Assembly (NCBI GenBank): GCA_934591895.1
Contig: CAKTPP010000002.1
Coordinates: 1-64,000, forward strand
Reading direction: 5' to 3'
Length of the DNA stretch: 64,000 nucleotides
Origin: an uncultured Oscillospiraceae bacterium
Lineage (GTDB): Bacteria > Bacillota > Clostridia > Oscillospirales > Oscillospiraceae
This document shows, in pieces, positions 57,288 through 64,000 of this stretch (position 1 is the first letter of the stretch; the number at the start of each line of letters is the position of its first letter). The position numbers and the translations under genes were made by a program. The notes beneath the pieces are model-generated. The model was not told the origin of the DNA and searched no databases. It worked only from the letters and a program-made list of their open reading frames with translations.

Positions 57288-58165
57288 TAGTTGTTGCCTC
57301 CTTCCTTCGGAGCAGCGGGAGCTGCCGGACGCGGGCCGCGGTTGAAGCCGCCCTGCGGACGGTTGCCGCCCTGGGGACGTCCGCCGCCCTGGTAGCCCGG
57401 ACGGCCACCCTGACGGTTGCCGTCGCGGCGGTCGCGGTTGTAGCCGCCGCGGCCTCTGCGGTCGCCGTCACGGCGGTCACGACGACGGTCGTCGCGCTTG
57501 TTCAGATCCATGGTGCGCGGGGTGGTGCGCAGGCTCTGGGAGAGGATCTCGCCTTTGTAGATCCAGACCTTGACGCCGACACGGCCGTAGGTCGTGGCAG
57601 CCTCAGCGAAGCCGTACTCGATGTCCGCGCGGATGGTCTGCAGCGGAATGGTACCCTCGTGATAGCACTCGGTGCGGGCGATCTCGGCGCCGCCCAGACG
57701 GCCGGAGCACATGATCTTGATGCCGCGGGCGCCCATTCTCATGGCGCGGCCCATGGCGTTTTTCATCGCGCGGCGGAAGCCGATGCGCTTCTCGAGCTGC
57801 GCGGCGATGTTCTCGGCGACGAGCTGTGCGTTCGTGTCCGGCGTGCGGACCTCAACGATGGAGAGGGCGACCGGCTTGCCGATCATCTTCTCGACGTTCA
57901 GGCGGATGCGCTCGATCTCCGCGCCGCCCTTGCCGATGACAACGCCCGGACGAGAGCAGTGGATATAGATGCGGACCTTCGCGCTGTCGCGCTCGATCTC
58001 GATGTTCGGGATGCCTGCAGAATACAGAGTCTTCTTCAGGTACTCACGGATCTTGTAGTCCTCAACGATCAGGTCGCCGACCTTCTCGTCACGGGCATAC
58101 CAGCGGGAATCCCAATCTTTGATGACGCCGACGCGCAGGCCGTGCGGATTAACTTTCTGTCCCAT
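57287..58165 (-). CDS. rpsC: Ribosomal protein S3 with long Arg/Gly-rich C-terminal tail
   Basis: A protein of 292 residues, where about 210-235 is usual. The core (MGQKVNPHGLRVGVIKDWDSRWYA, the KH domain GRGGAEIERIRLNVEK-like segment, ARGIKIMCSGRLGGAEIART) ends near residue 218. The added 70 residues are rich in Arg, Asp, Gly, Asn and Gln (RRDRRDGDRRGRGGYNRDRR, then repeated RPQGGNRPQGG units). Such RGG-like tails bind RNA. It may be a group-specific feature. The gene is in standard order between rplV and rplP. Confidence 0.97.
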   Translation of the reverse strand: MGQKVNPHGLRVGVIKDWDSRWYARDEKVGDLIVEDYKIREYLKKTLYSAGIPNIEIERDSAKVRIYIHCSRPGVVIGKGGAEIERIRLNVEKMIGKPVALSIVEVRTPDTNAQLVAENIAAQLEKRIGFRRAMKNAMGRAMRMGARGIKIMCSGRLGGAEIARTECYHEGTIPLQTIRADIEYGFAEAATTYGRVGVKVWIYKGEILSQSLRTTPRTMDLNKRDDRRRDRRDGDRRGRGGYNRDRRDGNRQGGRPGYQGGGRPQGGNRPQGGFNRGPRPAAPAAPKEGGNN

Positions 58166-58182
58166 ATCTTCTGCCTCCTCCC

Positions 58183-58530
58183 TTATGCCTTCTCAGCCAC
58201 GACGATGGTGATGTGGCTGGTGCGCTTGTTGATGCGGTACATACGGCCCTGAGCTCTCGGGCGGCCGCGCTTGAGGATCGGGCCGGCCGTGGCATAGGCC
58301 TCGGCAACGTAGAGGTTGTCCGGATCCATCTCGAAGTTGTTCTCCGCGTTGGCGCAGGCGCTCTTGAGCAGCTTGAGCATAAGCTCGCAGCCGGCCTTCG
58401 GCGTGTTGGCCATGTAAGCCTCAGCGATCTTGGTGTCCTTGCCGCGGATCATGTCGCAGACGATCTGGACCTTACGGGGAGCGATACGGGCGTGCACCAG
58501 CTGGGCACGTGCAGTTTTCAGTTCTTCCAT
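58183..58530 (-). CDS. rplV: Ribosomal protein L22
   Basis: A protein of 115 residues: MEELKTARAQLVHARIAPRKVQIVCDMIRGK, LLKSACANAENNFEMDPDNLYVAEA and the beta-hairpin GPILKRGRPRAQGRMYRINKRTSHITIVV that lines the exit tunnel and is the site of macrolide resistance changes in other bacteria. Standard order. Confidence 0.98.
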   Translation of the reverse strand: MEELKTARAQLVHARIAPRKVQIVCDMIRGKDTKIAEAYMANTPKAGCELMLKLLKSACANAENNFEMDPDNLYVAEAYATAGPILKRGRPRAQGRMYRINKRTSHITIVVAEKA

Positions 58531-58542
58531 GTTCTCTCCCCC

Positions 58543-58818
58543 TTACTTTCCAACAGTCTTGCTGCCGGCGTGGCCGCGGAACGTACGCGTGGGCGCAAAC
58601 TCGCCCAGCTTGTGTCCGACCATATCCTCGGTCACATAGACCGGGACGTGACGGCGGCCGTCATGGACAGCGATGGTGTGGCCGACAAAGGACGGGAAGA
58701 TCGTGGAGGAACGGCTCCAGGTCTTGATGACCTTCTTCTCGCCGGCCTTGTTCATTTCATCGACCCGCTTCAGCAGCTCGGGAGCGGCAAACGGGCCTTT
58801 CTTAACACTTCTGCTCAT
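58543..58818 (-). CDS. rpsS: Ribosomal protein S19
   Basis: A protein of 91 residues: MSRSVKKGPFAAPELLKRVDE, then KKVIKTWSRSSTIFPSFVGHTIAVHDGRRHVPVYVTEDMVGHKLGEFAPTRTFRGH. It pairs with S13 in the 30S head. It lies between rplB and rplV with normal spacing. Confidence 0.98.
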   Translation of the reverse strand: MSRSVKKGPFAAPELLKRVDEMNKAGEKKVIKTWSRSSTIFPSFVGHTIAVHDGRRHVPVYVTEDMVGHKLGEFAPTRTFRGHAGSKTVGK

Positions 58819-58832
58819 TACCTATTCCCTCC

Positions 58833-59669
58833 TTACTTGGCGTTGCGGCGCTTGACAATGAACTTGTCGGTCGCGTTCTTCTTCTTGCGGGTCTTGTAAC
58901 CCAGCGCCGGCTTGCCCCACGGGGTGACCGGGCCGGGACGGCCGACAGGCGATTTGCCTTCGCCGCCGCCGTGCGGGTGGTCGCACGGGTTCATGACGGA
59001 ACCGCGGACGGTCGGACGGACGCCCATGTGGCGTTTGCGGCCGGCCTTGCCGATGGAGATGTTGGCGTGGTCGACGTTGCCGACCTGGCCGATGCAGGCG
59101 ATGCAGGTCAGGCGGACCTTGCGGTACTCACCGGAGGGGAGACGGACGGTAGCCATGCCGTTCTCCTTGGCCATGAGCTGCGCGGCGACGCCCGCGGAGC
59201 GGACCAGCTGCGCACCCTTGCCCGGGTAGAGCTCGATGTTGTGGATCACGGTGCCGACCGGGATGTTGGCCAGCGGCAGGGCGTTGCCCGGCTTGATGTC
59301 CGCGGAGGCGGAGGCCACGACCGTGTCGCCGACGTTCAGGCCGACAGGGGCCAGAATGTAGCGGCGCTCGCCGTCGGCGTACTCGACCAGAGCGATGTTC
59401 GCGCTGCGGTTCGGATCGTACTCAAGGCGCAGGACGGTCGCGGTGACGTCCATCTTGTCGCGCTTGAAGTCGATGACGCGGTACTTTTTGCGGTTGCCGC
59501 CGCCCTGATGGCGGACGGTGATGCGGCCGTAGCTGTTGCGGCCGGCGTGCTTTTTGAGGACCTCCACGAGCTCCTTCTGCGGCTTGGCGTGCTTATCGAC
59601 ACCGTCAAAGCCGGAAACGGACATATGTCTGCGGGAAGGCGTGGTGGGTTTATAGGTTTTAATCGACAT
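58833..59669 (-). CDS. rplB: Ribosomal protein L2
   Basis: A protein of 278 residues: MSIKTYKPTTPSRRHMSVSG, GRNSYGRITVRHQGGGNRKKYRVIDFKRD and the C-terminal RPTVRGSVMNPCDHPHGGGEGKSPVGRPGPVTPWGKPALGYKTR with the conserved His region near the peptidyl-transferase centre. Standard order after rplW. Confidence 0.98.
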   Translation of the reverse strand: MSIKTYKPTTPSRRHMSVSGFDGVDKHAKPQKELVEVLKKHAGRNSYGRITVRHQGGGNRKKYRVIDFKRDKMDVTATVLRLEYDPNRSANIALVEYADGERRYILAPVGLNVGDTVVASASADIKPGNALPLANIPVGTVIHNIELYPGKGAQLVRSAGVAAQLMAKENGMATVRLPSGEYRKVRLTCIACIGQVGNVDHANISIGKAGRKRHMGVRPTVRGSVMNPCDHPHGGGEGKSPVGRPGPVTPWGKPALGYKTRKKKNATDKFIVKRRNAK

Positions 59670-59684
59670 TGTTCAATTCCTCCC

Positions 59685-59981
59685 TTACACCATGCCCTCG
59701 AAGATCTCAATGTTCTTCGAATCAGCGGACAGCTTCACAACGGCCTTCTTGCGGGTGGCGGTCATGCCGGACGGGTTGGCGCCGACGCGCTTCTCCTTGG
59801 CGTGGATCGTCGTGGTGGTGACCTTGATGACCTTCACGTCGAAGATCTCCTCGATGGCCTTTTTGATCTCGATCTTGCCGGCGTCCTTGGCGACTTCAAA
59901 CACGTACTTTTTGATGTCGAGGTCTTCCATGGACTGCTCGGTGATGATGGGACGGATAATGACATCGTAAGCGGTTCTCAT
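59685..59981 (-). CDS. rplW: Ribosomal protein L23
   Basis: A protein of 98 residues: MRTAYDVIIRPIITEQSMEDL, then KYVFEVAKDAGKIEIKKAIEEIFDVKVIKVTT and ERVGANPSGMTATRKKAVVKL-like end. It stands at the exit tunnel and docks trigger factor and SRP. The start overlaps the rplD stop by one base. Confidence 0.98.
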   Translation of the reverse strand: MRTAYDVIIRPIITEQSMEDLDIKKYVFEVAKDAGKIEIKKAIEEIFDVKVIKVTTTTIHAKEKRVGANPSGMTATRKKAVVKLSADSKNIEIFEGMV

Positions 59982-60604
59982 TATGCGTACACCTCCTCGA
60001 TTTTCTGGAGCGCAGCCTTGTCAACGACCAGGACGCGGTGCGTCAGGATCATGTAGGGGCTGAGGATGGTGGCGATGGTGCTGCTCACACCGGGGATGTT
60101 GCGGGAGCTCTTGACGACCTTCTCGTCAACCTGCTCGGTCACGAGCAGAGCCTTGCCTTCGGCGCCGATCTTGGTCAGGAACGCCTTGACAGGGGCGGTC
60201 TTGATCTCCTCGACAGCCAGACCGTCGACAACGAGGATCTCGCCGGCGGCGGCCTTGGCGCTCAGCGCGCTCTTGAGGGCCAGTCTTTTGACCTTCTTGT
60301 TGAGCGTGTAGCTGTAATCACGCGGCTTCGGCGCAAACGCGACGCCGCCGTGGGTCCACACCGGGCTGCCCTTGTAGCCGGCGCGCGCGCGGCCGGTGCC
60401 CTTCTGGCGCCAGGGCTTTGCGGTGGTGTAGGAAACCTCGCCCTTGGTCAGCGCACTCTGCGTGCCCTGACGGCAGTTGGCCAGGTGGTTCTTCACGGAA
60501 TCGTGCAGAACGGACTCGTTGGGCTCAACACCGAAAACGGCTTCGGAGAGCGCCACTTCGCCGACCTGATCGCCGGCCATATTAAACAACTTAGCAGTAG
60601 GCAT
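59981..60604 (-). CDS. rplD: Ribosomal protein L4
   Basis: A protein of 207 residues: MPTAKLFNMAGDQVGEVALSEAVFGVEPN, the tunnel loop KPWRQKGTGRARAGYKGSPVWTHGGVAFAPKPRDYSY, and a C-terminal globular domain. In E. coli L4 controls the S10 operon through its leader; here a long structured leader before rpsJ makes similar feedback possible, though the leader is different. Standard order after rplC. Confidence 0.98.
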   Translation of the reverse strand: MPTAKLFNMAGDQVGEVALSEAVFGVEPNESVLHDSVKNHLANCRQGTQSALTKGEVSYTTAKPWRQKGTGRARAGYKGSPVWTHGGVAFAPKPRDYSYTLNKKVKRLALKSALSAKAAAGEILVVDGLAVEEIKTAPVKAFLTKIGAEGKALLVTEQVDEKVVKSSRNIPGVSSTIATILSPYMILTHRVLVVDKAALQKIEEVYA

Positions 60605-60622
60605 ATTCGCTCTCTCCCTTCC

Positions 60623-61342
60623 TTACTTTCTTGCAGAAGCCTTCTGCGGGTTACGACCGGAGGCCTTCTGCGGGTTGGTGCTGACGCCGGCTTCGCCCTT
60701 CTTGACGATGAGCTTCTTGACGGTGCTCTTGATATAGACAATGCCGCCCTTCGGGCCGGGGATCGCGCCGCGCACAACGATCATGTTGAGCTCGGGATCG
60801 ACCTTGACCACGTCGAGGTTCTGAACGGTGACCTGATCCACGCCCATGTGGCCGGCCTGCTTCTTGCCCGGGAAGATACGGGAAGGATCGGTGCTCGAGC
60901 CCATGGAGCCGGCGTGACGGTGCACAGGGCCGCCGCCGTGGGTGGTCGGGGTACGGCCCTGGCCGAAGCGCTTGATGACGCCGGCGTAGCCGTGGCCCTT
61001 GCTGATGCCGGTGATGTCGACCTTGTCGCCTTCCTTGAAGGTGTCGGCCTTGATGACATCGCCCACATTGACAGAGGCGCAGTCCTCGAGACGGAACTCT
61101 TTGAGGTGCTTCTTGTAGCCGACGCCCGCCTTGTCCAGGTGGCCCTTCTCGGGCTTGGTCAGCTTCTTCTCGGCGACGTCCTCGTAGCCGAGCTGGATGG
61201 CTTCATAGCCTTCCTTTTCCTTGGTCATCTTGCCGGTGACCGTGCAGGGGCCTGCCTCGATCACGGTGACGGGGACGACCTTGCCTGCTTCATCGAAGAT
61301 CTGCGTCATGCCGACCTTTTTACCGATGATGGCTGTTTTCAT
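60623..61342 (-). CDS. rplC: Ribosomal protein L3
   Basis: A protein of 239 residues: MKTAIIGKKVGMTQIFDEAGKVVPVTVIEAGPC, KGHGYAGVIKRFGQGRTPTTHGGGPVHRHAGSMGSSTDPSRIFPGKKQAGHMG and a C-terminus lengthened by a small repeat (NPQKASGR, NPQKASAR). It nucleates 50S assembly. The tail repeat is unusual but short. Confidence 0.97.
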   Translation of the reverse strand: MKTAIIGKKVGMTQIFDEAGKVVPVTVIEAGPCTVTGKMTKEKEGYEAIQLGYEDVAEKKLTKPEKGHLDKAGVGYKKHLKEFRLEDCASVNVGDVIKADTFKEGDKVDITGISKGHGYAGVIKRFGQGRTPTTHGGGPVHRHAGSMGSSTDPSRIFPGKKQAGHMGVDQVTVQNLDVVKVDPELNMIVVRGAIPGPKGGIVYIKSTVKKLIVKKGEAGVSTNPQKASGRNPQKASARK

Positions 61343-61479
61343 ACATGTTCCTCCTTCAGGTTATTGGTCAGCTCGCTTAGCTCATGGCCAGAGGCTGCTG
61401 ACTTGACCCGTCCGCACACGCAAGCTGCGGACTTCGGGTTTGTAAATATGCGCTCTCGCGCAGGGTTAACGGGGTGTGC

Positions 61480-61800
61480 TTACAGCTTGATGTCGATCTC
61501 GACACCGGCCGGCAGCTCCAGATTCATCAGAGCCTCGACCGTCTTCTGGGTCGGGTTCATGATGTCGATCAGGCGCTTGTGGGTGCGGCGCTCAAACTGC
61601 TCACGGCTGTCCTTATACTTATGAACAGCACGCAGGATGGTGACGATCTCGGTCTTGGTCGGCAGCGGAATGGGGCCGGAGACCTTCGCGTCGGTGCGCT
61701 TCGCGGTTTCGACGATCTTCTCCGCCGCCTTGTCGATCAGCTGGTGATCGTAGGCCTTGAGGCGGATACGGATCATTTTCTTGTTGCTCGTGGTTGCCAT
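61480..61800 (-). CDS. rpsJ: Ribosomal protein S10 (NusE)
   Basis: A protein of 106 residues; ATG at 61800 (MATTSNKKMIRIRLKAYDHQLID) after CGGAGGAAACA. The core KIVETAKRTDAKVSGPIPLPTKTEIVTILRAVHKYKDSREQFERRTHKRLIDIMNPT is typical. It is part of the 30S head and a transcription antitermination factor with NusB. It is the first gene of the supercluster, with a 285-nt leader. The 137-bp gap to rplC has no gene. Confidence 0.98.
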   Translation of the reverse strand: MATTSNKKMIRIRLKAYDHQLIDKAAEKIVETAKRTDAKVSGPIPLPTKTEIVTILRAVHKYKDSREQFERRTHKRLIDIMNPTQKTVEALMNLELPAGVEIDIKL

Positions 61801-61849
61801 GTTGTTTCCTCCGTTACGAATTTTTTGGGCGGCATTGGCTCCGCCGGTT

Positions 61850-61924
61850 CGCACGGATGAGATCGCCATACACCGTTCCGTGCGTATCAAACCCTGCCCG
61901 AAAAACAAACCGGCTCTCGCCGGT
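61850..61924 (-). promoter_or_regulatory. Hairpins in the rpsJ leader, one terminator-like
   Basis: On the minus strand ACCGGC-GAGA-GCCGGT (61909-61924) is followed by TTGTTTTTC, a terminator-like structure roughly 170 nt into the leader. Downstream CGCACGGA pairs with TCCGTGCG (61850-61884). Together they could form an attenuator controlling entry into the ribosomal operon. The structure is seen; regulation is inferred. Confidence 0.6.
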
Positions 61925-62090
61925 ATGCGGCCGCGCAGGTGATATACGCAAGTGCTGGCTGACTCAACCGCCCGATTGTCTGCCGTGCAAAGGCGCGGCA
62001 GCGGACATACTCCACGGAAGTTACCGGAGAAAGCTCCGCAATCTCCCGCTTCATCGCAGAATGCACCTGTTTCCGCACAGGCGCTCCCTA

Positions 62091-62119
62091 AGAATAGCAA
62101 AAACACTCTCGGATGTCAA
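62091..62119 (-). promoter_or_regulatory. Promoter of the S10-spc-alpha supercluster
   Basis: TTGACA (62114-62119), 17-bp spacer, TATTCT (62091-62096) on the minus strand, preceded by an AT-rich stretch. It is the best promoter in the 377-bp gap between the LysR fragment and rpsJ. Transcription would start near 62085. Confidence 0.8.
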
Positions 62120-62177
62120 GAGGGTTTTTCACTGAAGTGTAGAAAATTTGCAAAAAAGTTTGTGCAGTCCGCCAAAT

Positions 62178-62462
62178 CTATTCTTCCGCCGCCTCCGGCG
62201 GTACAGCCGCGGCGCGCACGGTGTCCGCAAGGGCATCCGCCTCGCGCAAAAGCGCCTCCGCTCCGCTCAGGAGCGCCGCGCCCGCGCCCGTGAGCGCGAC
62301 GGTGTGCCGGTCGCGCGTGAGCAGCGGCACGCCGAGCTCCCGCTCGAGGGCGGTCACGGCGCGGCTGGTCGTCGAGTGGCTGACAAAGAGCTCCCTTGCC
62401 GCGCGGGTGAAGCTGCGGCAGGCGGCGACGGCGCAGAAGATACGCAGTTGTTCCAGTTCCAT
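62178..62462 (-). CDS. LysR-type DNA-binding domain without effector domain
   Basis: A protein of 94 residues: MELEQLRIFCAVAACRSFTRAARELF, SHSTTSRAVTALERELGVPLLTRDRHTVALTGAGAALL, a complete LysR winged helix-turn-helix and linker helix. The usual 200-residue effector-binding domain is absent, and the frame ends at a stop after an acidic PPEAAEE tail. It may be a truncated pseudogene-like remnant or a stand-alone DNA-binding protein. It starts 10 bp after the cytidine deaminase stop. Confidence 0.75.
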   Translation of the reverse strand: MELEQLRIFCAVAACRSFTRAARELFVSHSTTSRAVTALERELGVPLLTRDRHTVALTGAGAALLSGAEALLREADALADTVRAAAVPPEAAEE

Positions 62463-62471
62463 GGCGATCCC

Positions 62472-62852
62472 TTAATAATTAAAGGTATAGGGCATGAGCT
62501 CGCTCAGGCGGTTGCTGACATAGCGGCCGCCGCCCATGACGGACAGCACCTCCATGTCGGGCGCGAACTCCGCCAGAAACTGCCGGCACGCGCCGCAGGG
62601 GTAACAGTAGTGCTCCCCGTCGCCGTAGACGGCGATGCGCACGAAATCACGGTGTCCCTCGCTGACGGCCTTGCACGCGGCGGTGCGCTCGGCGCAGATG
62701 GTGCTGCCGAGGGCGGCGTTTTCCACGTTGCAGCCGGTAAAGACCGTGCCGTCGCGGCACTCAAGCGCTGCGCCGACGGCAAAGTGGGAATACGGGACAT
62801 AGGCATTGCGGGAGGCCTGCACGGCCAGATTAATCAGTTGACGATCTGTCAT
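62472..62852 (-). CDS. cdd: Cytidine deaminase
   Basis: A protein of about 126 residues; the start at 62852 (MTDRQLINLAVQASRNAYVPYS) follows GGAGAG. The zinc site is complete: GCNVENAALGSTICAERTA (Cys-Ala-Glu, with catalytic Glu) and CYPCGACRQFLAEF. It deaminates cytidine and deoxycytidine for pyrimidine salvage. Its start overlaps the end of the upstream GtrA gene by about 20 bp, so both are translated in series. Confidence 0.95.
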   Translation of the reverse strand: MTDRQLINLAVQASRNAYVPYSHFAVGAALECRDGTVFTGCNVENAALGSTICAERTAACKAVSEGHRDFVRIAVYGDGEHYCYPCGACRQFLAEFAPDMEVLSVMGGGRYVSNRLSELMPYTFNY

Positions 62853-63270
62853 GATCCTGCTCTCCTTCCGTTTCTTTGGGGACTGCGAACACAATATATT
62901 TATAACCGAAGTAATTCAGCAGCGCGACCTCGAGCGTGACGCCGACCTTGGCAAGGTACGGATTCATGCCGAAGTGCGTCAGCAGGCCGATCATCACCTC
63001 GCTGAGCGCGAGGGACACCACGTTCCACACCACAAAGCGCACGCACTGCCGCCAGCGGGCGCCGTGCCCGTCACGGAAGGTGATGCGCCCGTTGAGAAAA
63101 TAGCTGCAGACCGTGCCGACGGCGTAGCCGATCGCCTGGCAGAGCATGGGCGTGAAATGCAGCAGCTCATGCGCGGTCGTGAACGCCACCCAGTCCATGC
63201 CCGTGTCAAAGCAGCCGACAAGCGCATAGGTGGCAAAGCGCTTGGCGCGTACGATCCACTCGTGTTTCAT
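62830..63270 (-). CDS. GtrA-family small membrane protein (second copy)
   Basis: A protein of about 146 residues with four hydrophobic segments. It opens MKHEWIVRAKRFATYALVGC and contains VGTVCSYFLNGRITFRDG and LLNYFGYKYIVF, matching the GtrA family. Role as in the first copy (22865-23275): probably handling lipid-linked sugars at the membrane. Its start overlaps the stop of the peptide-binding gene by 4 bp. It is co-directional with cdd; the functional link is unclear. Confidence 0.88.
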   Translation of the reverse strand: MKHEWIVRAKRFATYALVGCFDTGMDWVAFTTAHELLHFTPMLCQAIGYAVGTVCSYFLNGRITFRDGHGARWRQCVRFVVWNVVSLALSEVMIGLLTHFGMNPYLAKVGVTLEVALLNYFGYKYIVFAVPKETEGEQDHDRSSTD

Positions 63271-64000
63271 GCGTTGCTGATCTTCCAATCCGTGATATTC
63301 CGGAAAATGTTGTACCTTGAAGGGGAAAAGCCGCCGACGGCGCCGCGGTGCACATACAGGCAGTGCTTTTCAAAACAGACGGGCACGATGGGCGCCGTGT
63401 CCGAGATCGTCTGCAGCATGGTGCGGCAGGCTGCGGCGCGGTCGGCATCCGCGGCGGCGAGATAGGCGTTGATGACATCGGCATATGTGCCGGTCGTGAT
63501 GCCGCCGTAATTGAGCGCACCGCCGGACTTGAGCAGCGCCGAGAGATCGAAGTCCGCCGGGAGCGCGACCTCGCCGTAATACATATCATATTTGCCGCCC
63601 TTGAGCGCGGCCTGATAATTGTCCCAGCTCATTTCGCGCACCTTCACGGGGATGCCGATGCTCGTGAGATCGGCCGCGATCTTGTTGGCCATGCTGACCT
63701 TGAACGTGCTGTCGGCGTAAACGATGAGCGAGAGGCTGATGTCAAGCGGCGACGAGCCGTCGGGCATGTACTCCCGCTCGCCGTCACCGTCGTAGTCGAT
63801 GATCTTCAGGTCGTCGAACATCTTTTTCGCCTTGTCCAGATCGTAGGTCAGCGACTCGTTGAGCGAGCTGTCAAAGAGCGCGCTCGCCGGGTGGACGGGC
63901 AGTGCGCTCGCAACGGCACAGTCGTGCAGCAGCGCGACGGCAAACGCCCGGTCGACCACATAGTTGAACGGCTGGCGGTAGCGCGCGGTCATGAAAAAGC
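63267..64000 (-). CDS. Extracellular solute-binding protein family 5, C-terminal part (5' end outside window)
   Basis: About 244 residues of an OppA/DppA-type binding protein are present; the frame is open to the window edge. Segments ALPVHPASALFDSSL, YDLDKAKKMFDDL, YADSTFKVSMANKIAADLTSIGIPVKV and MYYGEVALPADFDL are typical of the peptide-binding family. The N-terminal signal and first lobe lie beyond the window. It is followed by GtrA with overlapping stop and start codons. Confidence 0.85.
   Translation of the reverse strand, partial: FFMTARYRQPFNYVVDRAFAVALLHDCAVASALPVHPASALFDSSLNESLTYDLDKAKKMFDDLKIIDYDGDGEREYMPDGSSPLDISLSLIVYADSTFKVSMANKIAADLTSIGIPVKVREMSWDNYQAALKGGKYDMYYGEVALPADFDLSALLKSGGALNYGGITTGTYADVINAYLAAADADRAAACRTMLQTISDTAPIVPVCFEKHCLYVHRGAVGGFSPSRYNIFRNITDWKISNA

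Overview
The window is chromosomal DNA of a G+C-rich, low-redundancy Clostridia-type Firmicute, most likely an anaerobic gut member of the Oscillospiraceae or a relative. The evidence is the zinc-ribbon types of S14, L32, L36 and L24, a flavodiiron protein fused to flavin reductase and rubredoxins, a two-gene SufC/SufB system without cysteine desulfurase, BirA/BioY biotin scavenging, strong AGGAGG ribosome sites and G/C-ending codons. The family assignment is inference; the sequence alone does not fix a species.

Layout. 1-7.2 kb is an integrated mobile segment. It holds the 3' end of a DUF3427 helicase, a superfamily-1 helicase with a C-terminal nuclease-like domain, an AAA ATPase with a PD-(D/E)XK-like end, and a large serine recombinase at the right edge. 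The recombinase stops 35 bp before a MerR-type promoter for a flavodoxin. 7.8-8.9 kb holds small genes of unknown function, one clearly frameshifted. 9.1-14.9 kb is a TetR-controlled operon resembling the bile-acid-inducible (bai) genes: a BaiA-like SDR, an MFS carrier, a BaiE-like SnoaL-fold dehydratase and a BaiCD/BaiH-like Old Yellow Enzyme. A perfect palindrome sits at the promoter, and a structured leader precedes the first gene. A tRNA-Ala(GGC) follows.

15.2-25.7 kb is mostly housekeeping: SGNH hydrolase, SufB-like and SufC, PlsY, Der, a PDZ/radical-SAM protein, L32, YceD, an RluD-type synthase, GtrA, GreA, and a divergent birA/bioY pair with two BirA operators. 25.8-30.7 kb is a catabolic locus: family III CoA-transferase, MatC-like carrier and HMG-CoA-lyase-type enzyme, with a divergent LacI regulator. 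It suggests uptake, CoA activation and cleavage of a 3-hydroxy-3-methyl dicarboxylate such as 3-hydroxy-3-methylglutarate. 30.7-32.2 kb is hairpin-rich DNA around an HNH nuclease gene.

32.2-45.7 kb carries an alanine symporter, DUF2461 protein, M19 dipeptidase, Crp/Fnr-thioredoxin-flavodiiron genes, a PP2C phosphatase, a peptide-binding lipoprotein, and a response regulator/histidine kinase/M29 aminopeptidase operon. 45.8-61.8 kb is one continuous minus-strand S10-spc-alpha ribosomal supercluster (rpsJ to rplQ, with secY, adk, map, infA and rpoA). It is interrupted by a 520-nt non-coding, hairpin-rich insert between rpsN and rpsH. A well-formed promoter and a leader with a terminator-like hairpin precede rpsJ. 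The right edge has a LysR DNA-binding fragment, cytidine deaminase, a second GtrA protein and the C-terminal part of a peptide-binding protein.

The best candidates for undescribed biology are the bai-like operon and its leader, the CoA-transferase/lyase locus, and the insert inside the spc operon.
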